From assembly GCA_964557545.1 (NCBI GenBank), contig CAZLAK010000005.1, positions 9,354-73,353 of the forward strand: 64,000 nt of DNA. Direction: 5' to 3'. This DNA is from CAZLAK01 sp964557545 (lineage in GTDB: Bacteria; Bacillota; Desulfotomaculia; Desulfotomaculales; Pelotomaculaceae). Both the position numbers and the translations under genes were made by a program. Every line of letters starts with the position of its first letter. Within the stretch, counting starts at the first letter, position 1. Below, in pieces: positions 61,722 through 64,000 of the stretch. The notes under the pieces were generated by a model. That model worked only from the letters and a program-made list of their open reading frames with translations. It made no database searches and was not told where the DNA came from.

Positions 61722-61770
61722 AATACAAACGAGGTGGTGGAGGTTGTTCTTCTGCCACCTCGTTTGTATT
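61722..61770 (+). other. 16-base-pair hairpin before the polymerase gene
   Basis: AATACAAACGAGGTGG (61722-61737) and CCACCTCGTTTGTATT (61755-61770) are perfect complements around a 17-base loop. No U-run follows, and the polymerase ribosome site starts just after it, so it may be an RNA processing or translational control element rather than a terminator. Confidence 0.75.
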
Positions 61771-61787
61771 GGAAGGGGCGGTAATAC

Positions 61788-63722
61788 ATGAATTCTATTT
61801 CTATTGATATTGAAACATTTAGTAGTGCCAATCTTCAAAAGTCTGGTGTTTACCGTTATGCCGAGAGTGATGATTTTGAAATTTTACTATTTGGCTATTC
61901 AGTGGATGGCGGCGAAGTACAAGTTGTTGACCTTGCTTGTGGAGAGGAAATCCCAGATGAAATTATAAACGCACTTATGGATAATTCCGTCACCAAGTGG
62001 GCTTTTAATGCAATGTTTGAGCGTGTGTGTCTATCAAAATGGCTTAACCTTACAAATTATCTTGACCCTACATCTTGGAAATGCTCCATGATCTGGTCGG
62101 CATATATGGGACTTCCGCTTTCGCTAGAGGGGGTCGGTGCAGTTTTAGGTTTAGAAAAGCAAAAGTTGACTGAAGGTAAAGACCTTATTAAATATTTCTG
62201 TACTCCCTGCTCCCCTACTAAATCAAATGGCGGTCGAGTTCGTAATCTGCCGGAACATGACGTGGAAAAATGGGAGCGGTTTAAAGCATATAACCTTCGT
62301 GATGTGGAAACTGAGATGTCAATACAGCAGAGATTATCCAAGTTTCCGATGCCTGGGACCATTTGGGAGGAATATCATCTCGACCAGGAAATCAATGATC
62401 GCGGCATTGCTATTGACATGACTTTCGTAAAACAGGCTGTCGAGATGGATGAGCATTCCCGTGAAAAGCTGATGGCTTTAATGCAGGATATAACCAATTT
62501 AGAGAATCCAAACTCTGTGCAACAAATGAAAGATTGGCTTGCCGACAATGGGCTAGAAACAGAGTCCCTAGGTAAAAAAGCTGTTGCTGAGATGTTAAAA
62601 ACAGCACCTGAACCACTAGGCACTGTTTTAGAACTTCGTCAGCAACTTGCGAAATCATCGGTGAAAAAATACACAGCAATGGAGAACGCAGTATGTAGTG
62701 ACGGTCGTGCAAGAGGAATGTTTCAGTTTTACGGAGCCAACAGAACAGGAAGATTCTCTGGCAGGCTGATTCAACTGCAAAATCTCCCACAAAACCATAT
62801 GCCTGATTTGGAACAGACTCGTGCTTTAGTTCGAAGCGGAAACTTTGATGCTCTTACTTTACTCTATGATTCTATCCCAGAGGCACTATCAGAGCTTATT
62901 CGTACTGCTTTTATACCTCGAGAGGGCATGAAGTTCATCGTTGCAGATTTTTCAGCGATTGAGGCTCGCGTTATTGCCTGGCTTGCAGGCGAAAAATGGA
63001 GAATAGACGTATTCCAAAATGGTGGTGACATCTACTGTGCCAGTGCTTCTCAAATGTTTAATGTACCTGTTGAAAAGCATGGTGTGAATGGCCATCTTCG
63101 TCAGAAAGGAAAAATTGCTGAACTTGCCCTCGGTTACGGCGGATCTGTTGGAGCATTAAAATCAATGGGCGCTTTGGAGATGGGAATTGAAGAAGAGGAA
63201 CTACAACCGCTTGTAACGGCTTGGAGACAGTCCAATCCCAATATCACAAAACTTTGGTGGGATGTTGACCGGGCAGTAAAAACTTGTGTTAAGCAAAAAA
63301 CTCCCACAGAGACACACGGCATTAAATTTATCTATCAAAGCGGGATGCTCTTTATTGCTCTTCCTTCTGGTAGACGACTTGCCTATGTGAAACCTCGTAT
63401 GGGAGAGAATATGTTTGGTGGTGAGTCAGTTACTTATGAAGGTGTCGGTGGAACGAAGAAATGGGAAAGAATCGAAAGCTACGGTCCCAAATTTGTAGAG
63501 AATATTGTTCAAGCAATCAGTCGTGACATTTTGTGTCATGCCATGCAGACATTAAAGAATTGTTCAATTGTGGCCCATGTACACGATGAAATTATCATCG
63601 AGGCGGAAATGGGTATGTCAATTTCTGCTGTCTGTGAGCAAATGGCAAGGACACCAACCTGGGCGAATGGTCTGTTACTCAGTGCTGATGGCTATGAGTG
63701 TCAGTTTTATCAAAAAGATTAA
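61788..63722 (+). CDS. Phage-type family A DNA polymerase
   Basis: A 644-residue DNA polymerase with proofreading domain. The 3'-5' exonuclease begins SISIDIETFS with the catalytic D and E, and YNLRDVETEMSIQQRL carries the later acidic site. The polymerase motifs are A (VADFSAIEARVIAWLAGE), B (GKIAELALGYGGSVGALKSM) and C (VAHVHDEIIIEA). It lacks a 5' nuclease domain, as is usual for phage and integrative-element enzymes. GGAAGGGGCGG precedes ATG 61788. It is the last gene of the module visible here. Confidence 0.94.
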   Translation: MNSISIDIETFSSANLQKSGVYRYAESDDFEILLFGYSVDGGEVQVVDLACGEEIPDEIINALMDNSVTKWAFNAMFERVCLSKWLNLTNYLDPTSWKCSMIWSAYMGLPLSLEGVGAVLGLEKQKLTEGKDLIKYFCTPCSPTKSNGGRVRNLPEHDVEKWERFKAYNLRDVETEMSIQQRLSKFPMPGTIWEEYHLDQEINDRGIAIDMTFVKQAVEMDEHSREKLMALMQDITNLENPNSVQQMKDWLADNGLETESLGKKAVAEMLKTAPEPLGTVLELRQQLAKSSVKKYTAMENAVCSDGRARGMFQFYGANRTGRFSGRLIQLQNLPQNHMPDLEQTRALVRSGNFDALTLLYDSIPEALSELIRTAFIPREGMKFIVADFSAIEARVIAWLAGEKWRIDVFQNGGDIYCASASQMFNVPVEKHGVNGHLRQKGKIAELALGYGGSVGALKSMGALEMGIEEEELQPLVTAWRQSNPNITKLWWDVDRAVKTCVKQKTPTETHGIKFIYQSGMLFIALPSGRRLAYVKPRMGENMFGGESVTYEGVGGTKKWERIESYGPKFVENIVQAISRDILCHAMQTLKNCSIVAHVHDEIIIEAEMGMSISAVCEQMARTPTWANGLLLSADGYECQFYQKD

Positions 63723-63792
63723 ATTAATTGGTAATCGGATAATCGTGTGGGAGGAGGTTAAAAGACCTTCAATTTTTAAATAATGAAAACAG

Positions 63793-63826
63793 GATAGCAC
63801 TTATTTTATGACCGGTACGTGCTATC
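63793..63826 (+). terminator. Possible terminator after the polymerase gene
   Basis: GATAGCAC (63793-63800) and GTGCTATC (63819-63826) form an eight-base-pair stem with an 18-base loop, followed by TTGTTTGTTT. The rest of the sequence to 64000 has no gene that I can see. Confidence 0.5.
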
Positions 63827-64000
63827 TTGTTTGTTTAATAAACGCTCCATTTTTGTGGAATAAAGGGTTAAAATTCGAATCTTGAAGAAATATAGTGAAA
63901 GAACCGATTTTGACTCCTCTCTCTATAAAGTTAATGGCTCTGTTAAAGGTTGATGTTGAAAATTGATTACCTTCAAAAAAGTAGTTATAATAAGAACAAA

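Overview
The window reads as a chromosome segment of a spore-forming Bacillota of class Clostridia, most like the thermophilic Moorella/Desulfotomaculum/Ammonifex-type lineages. The evidence is gene content: spoVR, spmA, spmB, spoIIP, spoIVA, the ispH-ribosomal S1 fusion, the DUF512-der-plsY-gpsA order, many GTG/TTG starts and strong GGAGG ribosome sites. Genus and species cannot be fixed from sequence reading alone. No rRNA, tRNA or CRISPR array was found.

Layout: (1) 0-3.9 kb is a mobile region with two kinds of RNA-guided transposon nuclease side by side: a frameshifted IscB, then an IS200/IS605-type element with a frameshifted tnpA, an apparently intact 553-residue tnpB and a right-end hairpin that should form the 3' end of its guide RNA. 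(2) 3.9-24.8 kb is housekeeping and sporulation: an N-terminally truncated spoVR, spmAB, a pseudouridine synthase, hutP-like, aroF-aroA-cmk-plsC-ispH/S1, DUF1614, spoIIP, two DUF3189 genes, DUF512-der-plsY-gpsA, a sensor kinase behind a Spo0A-like box, and a divergent NlpC/P60 cell-wall hydrolase. (3) 25.1-32.2 kb is a chemotaxis/signalling operon that looks damaged: an HD-GYP gene split at an A8 run, a HEAT-receiver protein with most of the receiver missing, a cheB with a one-base shift, a cheA reduced to its two ends (no kinase), and an NtrC-type regulator lacking its AAA+ domain. cheR, a short MCP-like protein and cheW remain open. (4) 32.2-50.1 kb returns to core genes: spoIVA, pheB-hom-thrB, lysC, a phosphoglycerate-mutase-type proposed homoserine kinase, a PAS-GGDEF-HD-GYP protein, an MCP, DUF1847, an MNT/HEPN pair, two nitroreductases, rtcB, a hydrolase and an rlmD/trmA-type methyltransferase.

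(5) 50.1-64 kb is visibly AT-rich and foreign. One six-gene operon on the minus strand runs XRE regulator, ABC-three-component (ABC-3C) zinc-ribbon protein, small middle component, DUF2326 SMC-like ATPase, type III-style DNA methyltransferase, and helicase/restriction subunit. Its promoter has near-consensus -35/-10 boxes with a repeated operator-like motif between and upstream of them. This is best read as a composite defence island. Divergent from it, after a 490-base control region with tandem repeats and a structured leader, a phage or integrative-element replication module (sigma-like HTH, two small proteins, DUF2800, DUF2815, family A DNA polymerase) runs to near the window end.

The main points of interest are the fused ABC-3C plus restriction-modification operon with its operator, the neighbouring IscB and TnpB loci, and the concentration of frameshifts and precise central deletions in the chemotaxis operon, which is either real decay or an assembly problem.
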